Origin: an uncultured bacterium
GTDB taxonomy: Bacteria; Verrucomicrobiota; Kiritimatiellia; CAIKKV01; CAITUY01
Length of the DNA: 45,703 bases
Assembly: GCA_903895695.1 (NCBI GenBank)
Contig: CAITUY010000231.1
Location: forward strand, 1-45,703
Direction: 5' to 3'
Shown: positions 24,045 through 31,843 of the stretch, in pieces
Layout: each line of letters begins with the position of its first letter
Position numbering within the stretch: the first letter of the stretch is position 1
Notes under the pieces: model-generated
What the model saw: only the letters and a program-made list of their open reading frames with translations
Database searches by the model: none
Told to the model about the DNA's origin: nothing
Made by a program: the position numbers and the translations under genes

Positions 24045-26460
24045 TCGTCCGTGCCTCTCGTGCTATCACGAGGATGTCGACCCATTTCCCCTGAGAGTAG
24101 TTGAAGCCGCGCGCGATCTCAAGCACCTGCACCGGGCTATCGGCCAGCGCCTCCTGCTGGCGCGCGGCCCTGGCTTCCGTGACGACCAGCACGCCGCGCC
24201 CCGGGCGGCGCGCCCACGCTGGCAGGTCTCCCTCCTCCAGGACTTCGACCGGTCCGCGATCCAGGTAGAAGTTCAGGCTTGGCTCGCCATAGCCGCACGT
24301 GGCCACGGGAGTATCGGCGGGCGTCATCGTCCGGATGGCGTCGGCGAGTCGGGGCGACACCTTGACGGATTCAAGCGCCGGCAGCAGGCCGCACGAAGCC
24401 GTGAACAGCACGAGGTTCATGCCGACCAGCAAGGTGATCGTGGCCGCGACGTGCCGGCCCTGCCGGTGATGGCGCAGGGTCAGCCAGGTCATGGCGAGCA
24501 GGACGGCCCCGGTGGTGACGGCCGGCACCCGGATGCCGAAGACGGGCACGAACCAGGGCGCCACGATGAGCCCGGCGCCCAGCGTCAGGCCGACGATCCC
24601 GAACACCCACCGCCCTGCCACGGCCAGCCGCGAAGGCGCTGAGCTTCGGCCCGGCGCAGCGGCCAGCAGGCGCTCGGCGCCCAACGCCGCCAGCAGGGCC
24701 AGCGCGGGCCAGGCCGGCAGGATGTAATGGGGGAGCTTGGTGGCCACGAGGCTCATGAGTCCAATGACGGGGAGCGCCCAGGCCAGGGCCACGCGGCGAG
24801 GCGACAGGCCGCCGGACACGGGGGCCGTCTGCCGGCCCAGGGCGGGGAGAAGATACAGCGTCCACGGGAAGAACAACACCGCGAGCAGTGGAACGTAGTA
24901 GAACGCGAACAACACGGACTTGCCGCCATGGCTTTCCAACGGAGTGACGGCGCGATCCACGACGTGGTGGCCCAGACCGCGCCGCAGGAATTCGCCGCCC
25001 GTTGCGCTGTTGGCCGGCAGGCCCCACGCCAGGAACAAGGCCGTGGCGGCCGCCGCGGCCAGGAGCACCCAGGGAAGGCAGGCCCGGACCGTCAGGGCGG
25101 CCTGCCTGCGCGTAAAGGCGAGCAGGCAGGCCACGACCAGCAGCGGGACGGCCAGCCCGACCGGGCCTTTGGCCAGCAGGGCCCCGGCCAGGGCGAGCGT
25201 GAACCACGCGGCCTGGGGCCAGCGCCGGCCCGTCTGCCAGGCGTTGAGAAAGGCCGCGATTGCGCCGGTGATGCAGGCGAGCAGCAAGGCGTCGGTCGTG
25301 GCGGCCGTCCCGCTGAAGACCAGGAGCGGGGTGGTCGTCATGAAGGCCGCCGCCAGCAATCCGGCCCGCGGCCCGGCCAGGCGCCGTCCGATCCAGGCCG
25401 TGAGGAGGGCCGCTAGCGCGGCCGCCAGCGGCGCCACGGCCCGGCACGTCATTTCGCCTGGGCCGAACAGGCGCACGGGGATGGACATGAGCCAGTAGAT
25501 CAGGATCGGCTTGTCGGGACGCAGCACGCCGTTGAAGGTGGGGTAGAGATAATTGCCGCTGTGGACCATCTCGACGGTGGCGCGGGCGAAACGCGGTTCG
25601 TCGCGGTCCCACAGCGTGGAGGCCGAGGTCAGCAGGAAATACTGCGCGAGGGTGGCCAGAATGATCAGGAGCAACAGGCGGCGCCACTGGGTCCGGGCGG
25701 CCGTGTCCGTCCAGACCCCGGGGCGACGGCCGAACAGGGCGGCGAGGCGCGAGGTGATCACCAGCGCGACCAGGGGGCCCCAGACCCATAAGAACGAGTA
25801 CAGGAAGGGCAGCGTGCGTGCCCAGGGCAGCCGGGCCGTCTGGATGACGATGAGCGCCATGCCGGCCGCCGCGAACCAGCGCCGCCGGGGCAGGCGCCGC
25901 AGCCGGGCGCAGAGGCCGATGGCCACGGCGCCGGCGATCAGGCCGAACGCCGCCCCCGCGAGCGTGTCGCCCGGGTAATGCCGGCCATCATAAATGCGGC
26001 CGGCGGCCACGCCGGCGGTGCCGAGGGCGACCGCGGCGCCGGCCCACGGGGACGCCTGCGCCAGGGGCGCGCACAACGCCGCCACGGTCGCCACGTCGCC
26101 GCTCGGGAAGGAGTTGCTGTCGGAGAGGTTGGGGCGCTCGCGGCTGGTCGCGAGTTTGAAGGGCCAGACCATAAGTGAGACCAGGGCCAGCGCGAGCAAG
26201 ATTTGCAGAGCGCGGCGCCGGCAACCCAGACAGCCCAAGCCGAGGGCCAGCAGGATGATGACATCCGCCTTGCCGAACGGCCGAACCAGCGTCAATGCCT
26301 CCTGCATGACATGTCGTTGACCGACGGCGTGCGAGAACGCCCGGACGCCGATCGCCACCGTTTCGTCGAACGGCATGACGATCGCGGCCAGGACAAAAAG
26401 CGCGGCAGCGGCCAGAAGCCACGGAACGCGGGGGATAGGCTGCAACCCAAAGACACGCAT
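24013..26460 (-). CDS. PAP2 phosphatase fused to ArnT-like glycosyltransferase
   Basis: This 815-residue protein joins two lipid-linked enzymes. Residues 1-200 are a PAP2 membrane phosphatase: KLATSRERP (K102 to R109), PSGD (119-122) and R155...H161-x3-D165. The second motif is normally PSGH, so the His that protonates the leaving group is replaced by Asp. From about residue 240 follows a GT-C fold like ArnT (GT83), with DRDEPRFARATVEMV near 285 in the first loop and many membrane helices. ArnT moves a sugar from undecaprenyl-phosphate onto lipid A; the PAP2 part could recycle the carrier. The soluble C-terminal part ends near 815. Confidence 0.8.
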   Translation of the reverse strand: MRVFGLQPIPRVPWLLAAAALFVLAAIVMPFDETVAIGVRAFSHAVGQRHVMQEALTLVRPFGKADVIILLALGLGCLGCRRRALQILLALALVSLMVWPFKLATSRERPNLSDSNSFPSGDVATVAALCAPLAQASPWAGAAVALGTAGVAAGRIYDGRHYPGDTLAGAAFGLIAGAVAIGLCARLRRLPRRRWFAAAGMALIVIQTARLPWARTLPFLYSFLWVWGPLVALVITSRLAALFGRRPGVWTDTAARTQWRRLLLLIILATLAQYFLLTSASTLWDRDEPRFARATVEMVHSGNYLYPTFNGVLRPDKPILIYWLMSIPVRLFGPGEMTCRAVAPLAAALAALLTAWIGRRLAGPRAGLLAAAFMTTTPLLVFSGTAATTDALLLACITGAIAAFLNAWQTGRRWPQAAWFTLALAGALLAKGPVGLAVPLLVVACLLAFTRRQAALTVRACLPWVLLAAAAATALFLAWGLPANSATGGEFLRRGLGHHVVDRAVTPLESHGGKSVLFAFYYVPLLAVLFFPWTLYLLPALGRQTAPVSGGLSPRRVALAWALPVIGLMSLVATKLPHYILPAWPALALLAALGAERLLAAAPGRSSAPSRLAVAGRWVFGIVGLTLGAGLIVAPWFVPVFGIRVPAVTTGAVLLAMTWLTLRHHRQGRHVAATITLLVGMNLVLFTASCGLLPALESVKVSPRLADAIRTMTPADTPVATCGYGEPSLNFYLDRGPVEVLEEGDLPAWARRPGRGVLVVTEARAARQQEALADSPVQVLEIARGFNYSQGKWVDILVIAREARTNEATGTKHAN

Positions 26461-26572
26461 GGTCGTGTAGTCAATCAGTGCATCCGTCGTGCCGTCAAGG
26501 GAAAGCGGCGGCCGTTATAACGCCTCAGAAGCCGTGCTTTAGTTCAACTCGCTCAATGGGGCCGTCTCAACA

Positions 26573-28252
26573 GTGGCCTATCCCAATGGCGTGACATGCG
26601 CCACGACTTACGACATAATGGATCGCGTTGCTTCGCTGGTCTGGAAGAACGCCTCAAACCAAGTGGTCGGAAGCCGTTCCTATGCCTACAATGCGGTCGG
26701 GATGATCACTAATATGATTTTGGAGACGGGCGAGCACGTCGTCTACACCTACGATTCGCTGGACCGGCTGACGGGCGAGCAACACGTCAACGCCGCCGGC
26801 CAGACCACGTCCCAGGAAACCTTCGGCTTCGATCTCGTCGGCAACCGCACCAACAAGACGGTCTGGTCGGGGGGATCCCCGCTCGCCACGGTCAACTATG
26901 CCTTGGGCACCGGGAACCGGCTGGCGTCGTGGTCTGTGGCCGAAACCAACCTTGTGGGGCAGGTGGACGTGACCGGCACGTCGAGCGAGGCTATCGGGAC
27001 AAACGACATGTTTGGTTGGCTCTACGTCAGCCCTTCGACGGGCTCAGGGCAGGCAACCAACACGGTGAACCCCTACGTTTCGGGCACGAGTTTCTGGGTC
27101 TACGACTTGCCCGTGGGACTGGGCACGCAAAGGATCGTGGCGGCCATCCGGGACGCCGCCGGCAACACCACGCGGGTGACGAACCAGGTGTTCCTGACGG
27201 TCGTGACGAACGGCGCCTACCAATACAGCCTTGCCGGATGCGTCACCAACATCGCCTGCGGAGGCCAGGACTATTCGGAAAGCCTAGCATTGGCGTGGGA
27301 CGGCCAGTACCAGTTGGCGGCAGCGATGACCAATGGGGCGGACGCCGAACGCCATGGTTATGATGCCCTTGGTAGGCGCCTCTGGACATGGGATGCCATG
27401 GCGGAAACCAACTGGATGGTCTATGACGGGCCGCACGTCATCGCCGACCTCGACGCCGCGGGCGGCCTGCTACGGGCCTATACCTATGGCCCCGGCATCG
27501 ACAACATCCTTTCGATGACCGCCTACGGCGCCGCCACGAACACGTACTACTACCTCAAGGATTACCTCGGTTCTGTCATCGCCCTAACAGACACGAACGG
27601 CAATGTGGTCGAGTTCTACCGCTATGATGCTTGGGGCAGAACGACAGTCTATGATGCCTTGGGGAACGATCTAGCGCAGTCCGCCTACGGCAACCGGTAT
27701 TGCTGGCAGGGCCGGGAATACTCGTGGAAGACCGGGCTCTACTACTTCAGGGCACGCTGGTACGACCCGATCTCCGGCCGCTGGCTCTCCAACGACCCGA
27801 TAGGGATTTCCGGCGGACTCAACCAGTTCGTTTTCTGTGTCAATAACCCCGTCAACTTCCGGGATCCCGCTGGACTCCAGAACGTTGTATCGGCTAATAT
27901 TCCTGCGGTACCAGCGTATCCAGAGGGACATGGTTCGATATTCGAGGGCGGTCAAGCGTGGGACAATAAGGGCGAGATAACTCCCACTGGGACGGCCGAG
28001 GCCGAACACTCCCACATCCTGCTTTCGGAACACAATCCGTCTTTGGGGCCGGGCCTTGTCGAGCAGTTACACTTGGTTGAGCAGATAGACATTTTCCGAT
28101 CCATAAAATATGCAGAGAGGCCGATCTTTCCTCACCACGACGCGGAATTTCGGAATCCGACCGATTTCAACGGTTTTCGGCTTCCTCCGCCGGCGCCAAA
28201 ACCGCTGACCCCACCAGTCCAGAAGAAGGATCCACCATGTGGACATAAATGA
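26573..28252 (+). CDS. Orphan RHS-repeat C-terminal protein with variable tip
   Basis: This 559-residue protein holds the last YD repeats of an RHS protein (YAYNAVGMITNMI, YTYDSLDRLTGEQ, HGYDALGRRLW). The complete RHS core follows: DYLGSVIALTDTNGNVVEF, YSWKTGLYYFRARWYDPIS and NNPVNFRDPAGL, ending near residue 435. Full RHS proteins exceed 1000 residues; here an in-frame stop lies just upstream and the N-terminus is absent. I chose the GTG at 26573, with only weak ribosome-site support. The last 124 residues are a tip I do not recognise, with several His (EHSHILLSEH, PHHDAEF). Its stop overlaps the MORN gene start by ATGA. Confidence 0.75.
   Translation: MAYPNGVTCATTYDIMDRVASLVWKNASNQVVGSRSYAYNAVGMITNMILETGEHVVYTYDSLDRLTGEQHVNAAGQTTSQETFGFDLVGNRTNKTVWSGGSPLATVNYALGTGNRLASWSVAETNLVGQVDVTGTSSEAIGTNDMFGWLYVSPSTGSGQATNTVNPYVSGTSFWVYDLPVGLGTQRIVAAIRDAAGNTTRVTNQVFLTVVTNGAYQYSLAGCVTNIACGGQDYSESLALAWDGQYQLAAAMTNGADAERHGYDALGRRLWTWDAMAETNWMVYDGPHVIADLDAAGGLLRAYTYGPGIDNILSMTAYGAATNTYYYLKDYLGSVIALTDTNGNVVEFYRYDAWGRTTVYDALGNDLAQSAYGNRYCWQGREYSWKTGLYYFRARWYDPISGRWLSNDPIGISGGLNQFVFCVNNPVNFRDPAGLQNVVSANIPAVPAYPEGHGSIFEGGQAWDNKGEITPTGTAEAEHSHILLSEHNPSLGPGLVEQLHLVEQIDIFRSIKYAERPIFPHHDAEFRNPTDFNGFRLPPPAPKPLTPPVQKKDPPCGHK
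27030..27050. repeat. Intragenic palindromic repeat inside the RHS gene
   Basis: GCCCTTCGACGGGCTCAGGG is a member of a widespread bacterial palindromic repeat (reverse form CCCTGAGC..GTCGAAGGGC). It is read through in frame as SPSTGSGQA; another frame gives the well-known PFDGLRAG peptide. It therefore looks like a small mobile repeat accommodated by the coding sequence without breaking it. Confidence 0.6.
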
Positions 28253-29523
28253 CAATGAATACGCAAGATCCAAACTCACCTCCAATTGTGCCGGTTGTCA
28301 CGGTCATACGGCAGTATGGCCGACCTCAGGGATGCCGTATCGCATTTCCCACGGCCTTGGTGGTGCTTTTGGCGACGCTTATGCCTTTGAAGGGTACGCT
28401 CGCGGATACAGCAGATGCTCGGAGACGCATATTGTTACCCGACGCATCTGTCTATGAGGGCTATGTTACGGACGGACTGTTCAGCGGTGCAGGTGTTCTT
28501 CTTTCAGGCGGTGGCGACAAGTACGAGGGCCAATTTTTGAAAGGAGTATTCAACGGTCACGGGCTCTTCTCACGGCCAAATGGGGAGAAGTACGAGGGTG
28601 ACTTCGCTGCAGGCCGTTTCACCGGCCTAGGTAGATACCTTTCCGCAACAGCGGATAGATATGATGGAGAGTTCAAAGATTGGCTCTTCCACGGTACAGG
28701 GGTCCTAGTGCGTGCGAGCGGAGCGAAGTACGAGGGGCAGTTCCAGTATGGCAACCTCAACGGCAGAGCGGTCATGTCTGATGGGAATGGAACGAGATAC
28801 GAGGGAGAGTTCACGAATGGAACAATGCAGGGTAAAGGCGTTCTGCTTTACTCAAACGGAGACAAATACGAGGGAGATTTCCGCGATGGGGTGCCGAAAG
28901 GGCATGGCACGTTTGTCTTCTTGTCCGGCTATAGGTATGAAGGGGAAGTCGAGAGGGGGCAACCGAACGGTAAGGGGCACATGCGCAGCCCGGAAGGCGA
29001 ACAGTATACCGGGCAGTTCAAGAATGGGTTGCCGAACGGCACAGGTAGCGTGCTATTCGCTAACGGCAATAACTATGTCGGAGAGGTCAGGGATGGTCAT
29101 CGCACCGGAAACGGTGTCTTCGTCAGTTCAAACGGTGACAGGTTTGAAGGAGATTTCACGGACGGGCTTCTGGAGGGCAGGGGGAGTATCCTGTTCGCGA
29201 ACGGCGAGAGGTACCAGGGGGAGTTCGAGCAAGGCCGCCGTTCAGGCCGTGGCACGTATTCTTTCCCCAATGGAGACAGGTACGAAGGGGGCTTTAAGAA
29301 TAACAAGTTTGATGGGATCGGAACGTACACCACTTCGTCAGGCACTGAATACACTGGCGAATTTCGGAACGGAGAGTTAGCGAACAGAAACCTGATGCCT
29401 GTGCATACCCTACGAATAGTTGCGACTGCTGTTTCGGTGCTCCTTCTCGGAAGCATTTTGCTCAACGGTCTGTTCGTATGGAGACTGAGACGATTACGGA
29501 AGGCATTGATGCCAGCAGCATGA
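28249..29523 (+). CDS. Membrane-anchored MORN-repeat protein
   Basis: This 424-residue protein has an N-terminal hydrophobic segment (about 28-51, likely a signal or anchor) and 13 full plus one partial MORN repeats of 23 residues. Each repeat opens with YEG-x-F (for example YEGQFLKGVFNGHGL, YEGDFRDGVPKGHGT). A C-terminal membrane helix (about 390-415) and a short basic tail follow. The MORN rod should therefore lie outside the inner membrane. MORN repeats bind lipids or proteins. The ATG overlaps the RHS stop and no Shine-Dalgarno is seen, so translation is coupled. The gene is visibly more A/T-rich than its neighbours. It may be an immunity protein for the RHS tip, but this is inference. 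Confidence 0.8.
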   Translation: MTMNTQDPNSPPIVPVVTVIRQYGRPQGCRIAFPTALVVLLATLMPLKGTLADTADARRRILLPDASVYEGYVTDGLFSGAGVLLSGGGDKYEGQFLKGVFNGHGLFSRPNGEKYEGDFAAGRFTGLGRYLSATADRYDGEFKDWLFHGTGVLVRASGAKYEGQFQYGNLNGRAVMSDGNGTRYEGEFTNGTMQGKGVLLYSNGDKYEGDFRDGVPKGHGTFVFLSGYRYEGEVERGQPNGKGHMRSPEGEQYTGQFKNGLPNGTGSVLFANGNNYVGEVRDGHRTGNGVFVSSNGDRFEGDFTDGLLEGRGSILFANGERYQGEFEQGRRSGRGTYSFPNGDRYEGGFKNNKFDGIGTYTTSSGTEYTGEFRNGELANRNLMPVHTLRIVATAVSVLLLGSILLNGLFVWRLRRLRKALMPAA

Positions 29524-29542
29524 CCGTACGCCACTAGAAAAG

Positions 29543-29567
29543 CATGCGCTGGCGGCGCGAGCGCATG
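29543..29567. terminator. Hairpin after the MORN gene
   Basis: CATGCGCT and AGCGCATG are perfect eight-base arms around a nine-base loop, 20 bases after the MORN stop. There is no T-run on the plus strand; the minus strand has CTTTTC after the stem. It may stabilise or end the RHS-MORN transcript. Confidence 0.4.
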
Positions 29568-30205
29568 GATCTCAAAAAGAGAGACACGGTATCTTGCCTT
29601 GACGGCCGGCAGCACATCTCGCAACGTTCTGCCCTTCTGATCCGACATGAGCCGTGAAAATGTCCGCTTAGGTGTAACTCACGGCATTATCCCTGACGAA
29701 GTCCGACGGGTCAGAGAAGCCCTGAAGATAGCAAATAGGGCGGATGCTCGCTGCATACGGGAGCCGTGATTCGTGATTCCGATGATTATCAGCCCTGAAG
29801 AGAACAAATAGCTTAAGGGAGGTGGGTGGGCGTGGTAGAGGTGGGGAATAGCAAGGTCGCTGTAACAGTTTAGCCCATTTTTGGCGGGTAGGAGAATCGA
29901 GGCGGCGGGGTGCCGCCTCAGTTCGTTTCCGGGGGTAGATTGGGGTGTTGCGGAAGAGTGGCGCGTGGGGCGGCCGGCCGGTATCTCATCATGACTCTCG
30001 TCCCCGGCCGTTTTGCGCGGCAGGGACGGGCGACTGGCTTGAAAAGCCGGCTCTTCCATCCAGTCGGGTTCACTGGCGACGCCCGGCTTCGCTCAAGAGC
30101 TACGCCGTGGCATGCAAGGTCGCCGGGGTCTAGTGCCATGATTCCAATTGCACCGATGCGGGTGTTGAACCCGGGCCGCCGGACGGGTAGACTCGGCGGC
30201 AGGAC
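29568..30205. other. Long noncoding stretch with strong secondary structure
   Basis: About 640 bases show no convincing gene in either strand. A perfect hairpin GAGGCGGC-5-GCCGCCTC lies at 29899-29919. Further on, the stretch 29995-30120 is rich in paired segments: GTCCC...GGGAC, ACTGG...CCAGT and CCCGGC...GCCGGG. The latter part looks like a dispersed palindromic repeat of the kind common in PVC-type genomes. No tRNA or riboswitch consensus was recognised. The TlyA promoter occupies its last bases. Confidence 0.45.
30165..30193 (+). promoter_or_regulatory. Promoter TTGAAC-17-TAGACT for the tlyA operon
   Basis: TTGAAC (30165-30170) and TAGACT (30188-30193) are 17 bases apart, with the start codon of tlyA 12 bases downstream of the -10. 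This gives a short leader and drives tlyA, the NAD kinase gene and probably topA. Confidence 0.55.
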
Positions 30206-30964
30206 ATGAAGACACGGTTGGATGTTTTGCTGGTGGAGCGTGGATTGGTGGAGAGCCGGGAGAAGGCGCAACGCCTGATCCTGGCCGGCGCCGTGCGTCT
30301 CAACGGGCAGGTCGCCGATAAGGCTGGCCGGGCCTGCGCCGCGGATGTGGTGCTCAACGTTGAAAAGCCGCCGCGGTTCGTAGGCCGGGGCGGCGAGAAA
30401 CTGGAGGAGGCATTCCAGCGGTTCGCCCTGGACGTCGGGGGGCTGACCTGCCTGGACATCGGGGCTTCGACCGGCGGGTTCACCGATTGCCTGTTGCAGC
30501 ACGGGGCGGCGCGCGTCTACGCCGTGGATGTCGGCCATGGCCAACTCGACTGGCGGCTCAGAACCGACCCGCGCGTGGTGGTCATGGATGGCGTCAACGC
30601 CCGGCACCTGGACCCGGCGCACTTCCCGGAACCCGGCCAGTTCGCGGTGGCCGACGTCTCGTTCATCTCCTTGACCCTCATTCTTCCGGCTGTTACAAGG
30701 CTGCTGGTGCCCGGTGCCGGGCTGGTGACGCTCATCAAGCCCCAATTCGAGGCCGGCCGGGATCAGGTCGGGAAGGGCGGTGTTGTGCGCGATCCCGTCG
30801 TGCGTCTGGCCACGGTGGAACGGGTGCGGCACTTTGGCACGCAGAAGCTCGGGCTCGAATGGCGCGGCTCGTGCGACTCGCCCATCGCCGGGCCGGCCGG
30901 TAACCTGGAGGTGCTGGCATGGTGGCGCAAACCCGCCGCAGCAGCAGGATCGAACATGTCATGA
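30206..30964 (+). CDS. tlyA: TlyA family rRNA 2'-O-methyltransferase
   Basis: This 252-residue protein has an N-terminal S4 RNA-binding domain (MKTRLDVLLVERGLVESREK) and a Rossmann methyltransferase domain. The SAM-binding motif is LDIGASTGGFTDCLLQ, followed by VYAVDVGHGQLDW, VADVSFISLTLILPA and IKPQFEAGRDQVGKGGVVRD. TlyA methylates cytidine 2'-O in 16S and 23S rRNA and affects capreomycin sensitivity in mycobacteria. The tlyA-nadK order is common across bacteria. Its stop overlaps the nadK start by ATGA. Confidence 0.9.
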   Translation: MKTRLDVLLVERGLVESREKAQRLILAGAVRLNGQVADKAGRACAADVVLNVEKPPRFVGRGGEKLEEAFQRFALDVGGLTCLDIGASTGGFTDCLLQHGAARVYAVDVGHGQLDWRLRTDPRVVVMDGVNARHLDPAHFPEPGQFAVADVSFISLTLILPAVTRLLVPGAGLVTLIKPQFEAGRDQVGKGGVVRDPVVRLATVERVRHFGTQKLGLEWRGSCDSPIAGPAGNLEVLAWWRKPAAAAGSNMS

Positions 30965-31815
30965 AAACTCTGGGAGTCATTGCCAACCCCGTCAAGGACC
31001 AGGCGGGCCGGGTGCTTGTGCGGCTGGCCGAGCGGGCGGTCCAGGCCGGAATCGCGCTTGTGCCGGACGACGGCACAGCCGCTCTCATGGGACAGGCCGG
31101 CGGCCGCGGGCCGGCCGCCATGGACGGCGTGGATGCCATCATGGTGCTGGGCGGCGACGGCACACTGCTGCGGGCCGTGCAGGCCCTGCACGGGCGCGAT
31201 GTGCCCATCATCGGCGTCAACCTGGGCGGCTTGGGTTTCATGACCAGCGTCGCCGAGACGGAACTCGAACGTGCAGTCGATTGCCTGGCCCGCGATGAGT
31301 TCGGCATCTCGCAGCGCACCATGCTGGAATGTCGCGTGGCGTCGACCGCCGCCGGGGCGGGCCCCTTTCGGGCGCTTAACGACGTCGTGATGACCTCGAT
31401 GGAGTCCCGCGTGGCGACGCTGCGGATGCAGGTCGACGGCCAGGCGGTCGGCGATTTCGTGTGCGACGGCGTGATTCTGTCGACGCCGACGGGCAGCACC
31501 GGGCACTCGCTATCGGCGGGCGGCCCGTTGCTCATGCCGGAGGCCCGCGCGCTGGTCGTGAGCCTGATCTGTCCGCACACGCTCAGCACGCGGCCGCTGG
31601 TACTGCCCGATGATGTGACGATCGAGGTGACGGTGGTGGCAACGTCGGGGGGCGTGTTCCTGACCGCCGACGGGCAAGTCGGGCAGAGCCTCGCGGCAGG
31701 CGATCGCGTGGTGGTGCGCCGCGATCCGCGCGGCGTGCGCTTCATTCACCTGCCGGGCTACAGTTACTTCGGCGTTTTGCGCCAGAAACTCCACTGGCGC
31801 GGATCCAACGTCTAG
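30961..31815 (+). CDS. nadK: NAD kinase
   Basis: This 284-residue protein starts MKTLGVIANPVKDQAG and has the NAD kinase phosphate motif LGGDGTLLRAVQ (the GGDG motif). It continues with NLGGLGFMTSVAETEL, NDVVM, and the STPTGSTGHSLSAGGPL block. It makes NADP from NAD and ATP or polyphosphate. The start at 30961 overlaps the tlyA stop; earlier in-frame Met codons inside tlyA do not match the family. The co-operon with tlyA is a recurrent arrangement. Confidence 0.92.
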   Translation: MKTLGVIANPVKDQAGRVLVRLAERAVQAGIALVPDDGTAALMGQAGGRGPAAMDGVDAIMVLGGDGTLLRAVQALHGRDVPIIGVNLGGLGFMTSVAETELERAVDCLARDEFGISQRTMLECRVASTAAGAGPFRALNDVVMTSMESRVATLRMQVDGQAVGDFVCDGVILSTPTGSTGHSLSAGGPLLMPEARALVVSLICPHTLSTRPLVLPDDVTIEVTVVATSGGVFLTADGQVGQSLAAGDRVVVRRDPRGVRFIHLPGYSYFGVLRQKLHWRGSNV

Positions 31816-31843
31816 CCGGCTCCGCCCGCGGGTCTCACGCCCC

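Noticed and set aside
28440..29400. Regular 69-base repeats that could be taken for a CRISPR array.
   Set aside because: The period equals 23 codons and the translation gives MORN repeats; there are no identical repeats with unique spacers.
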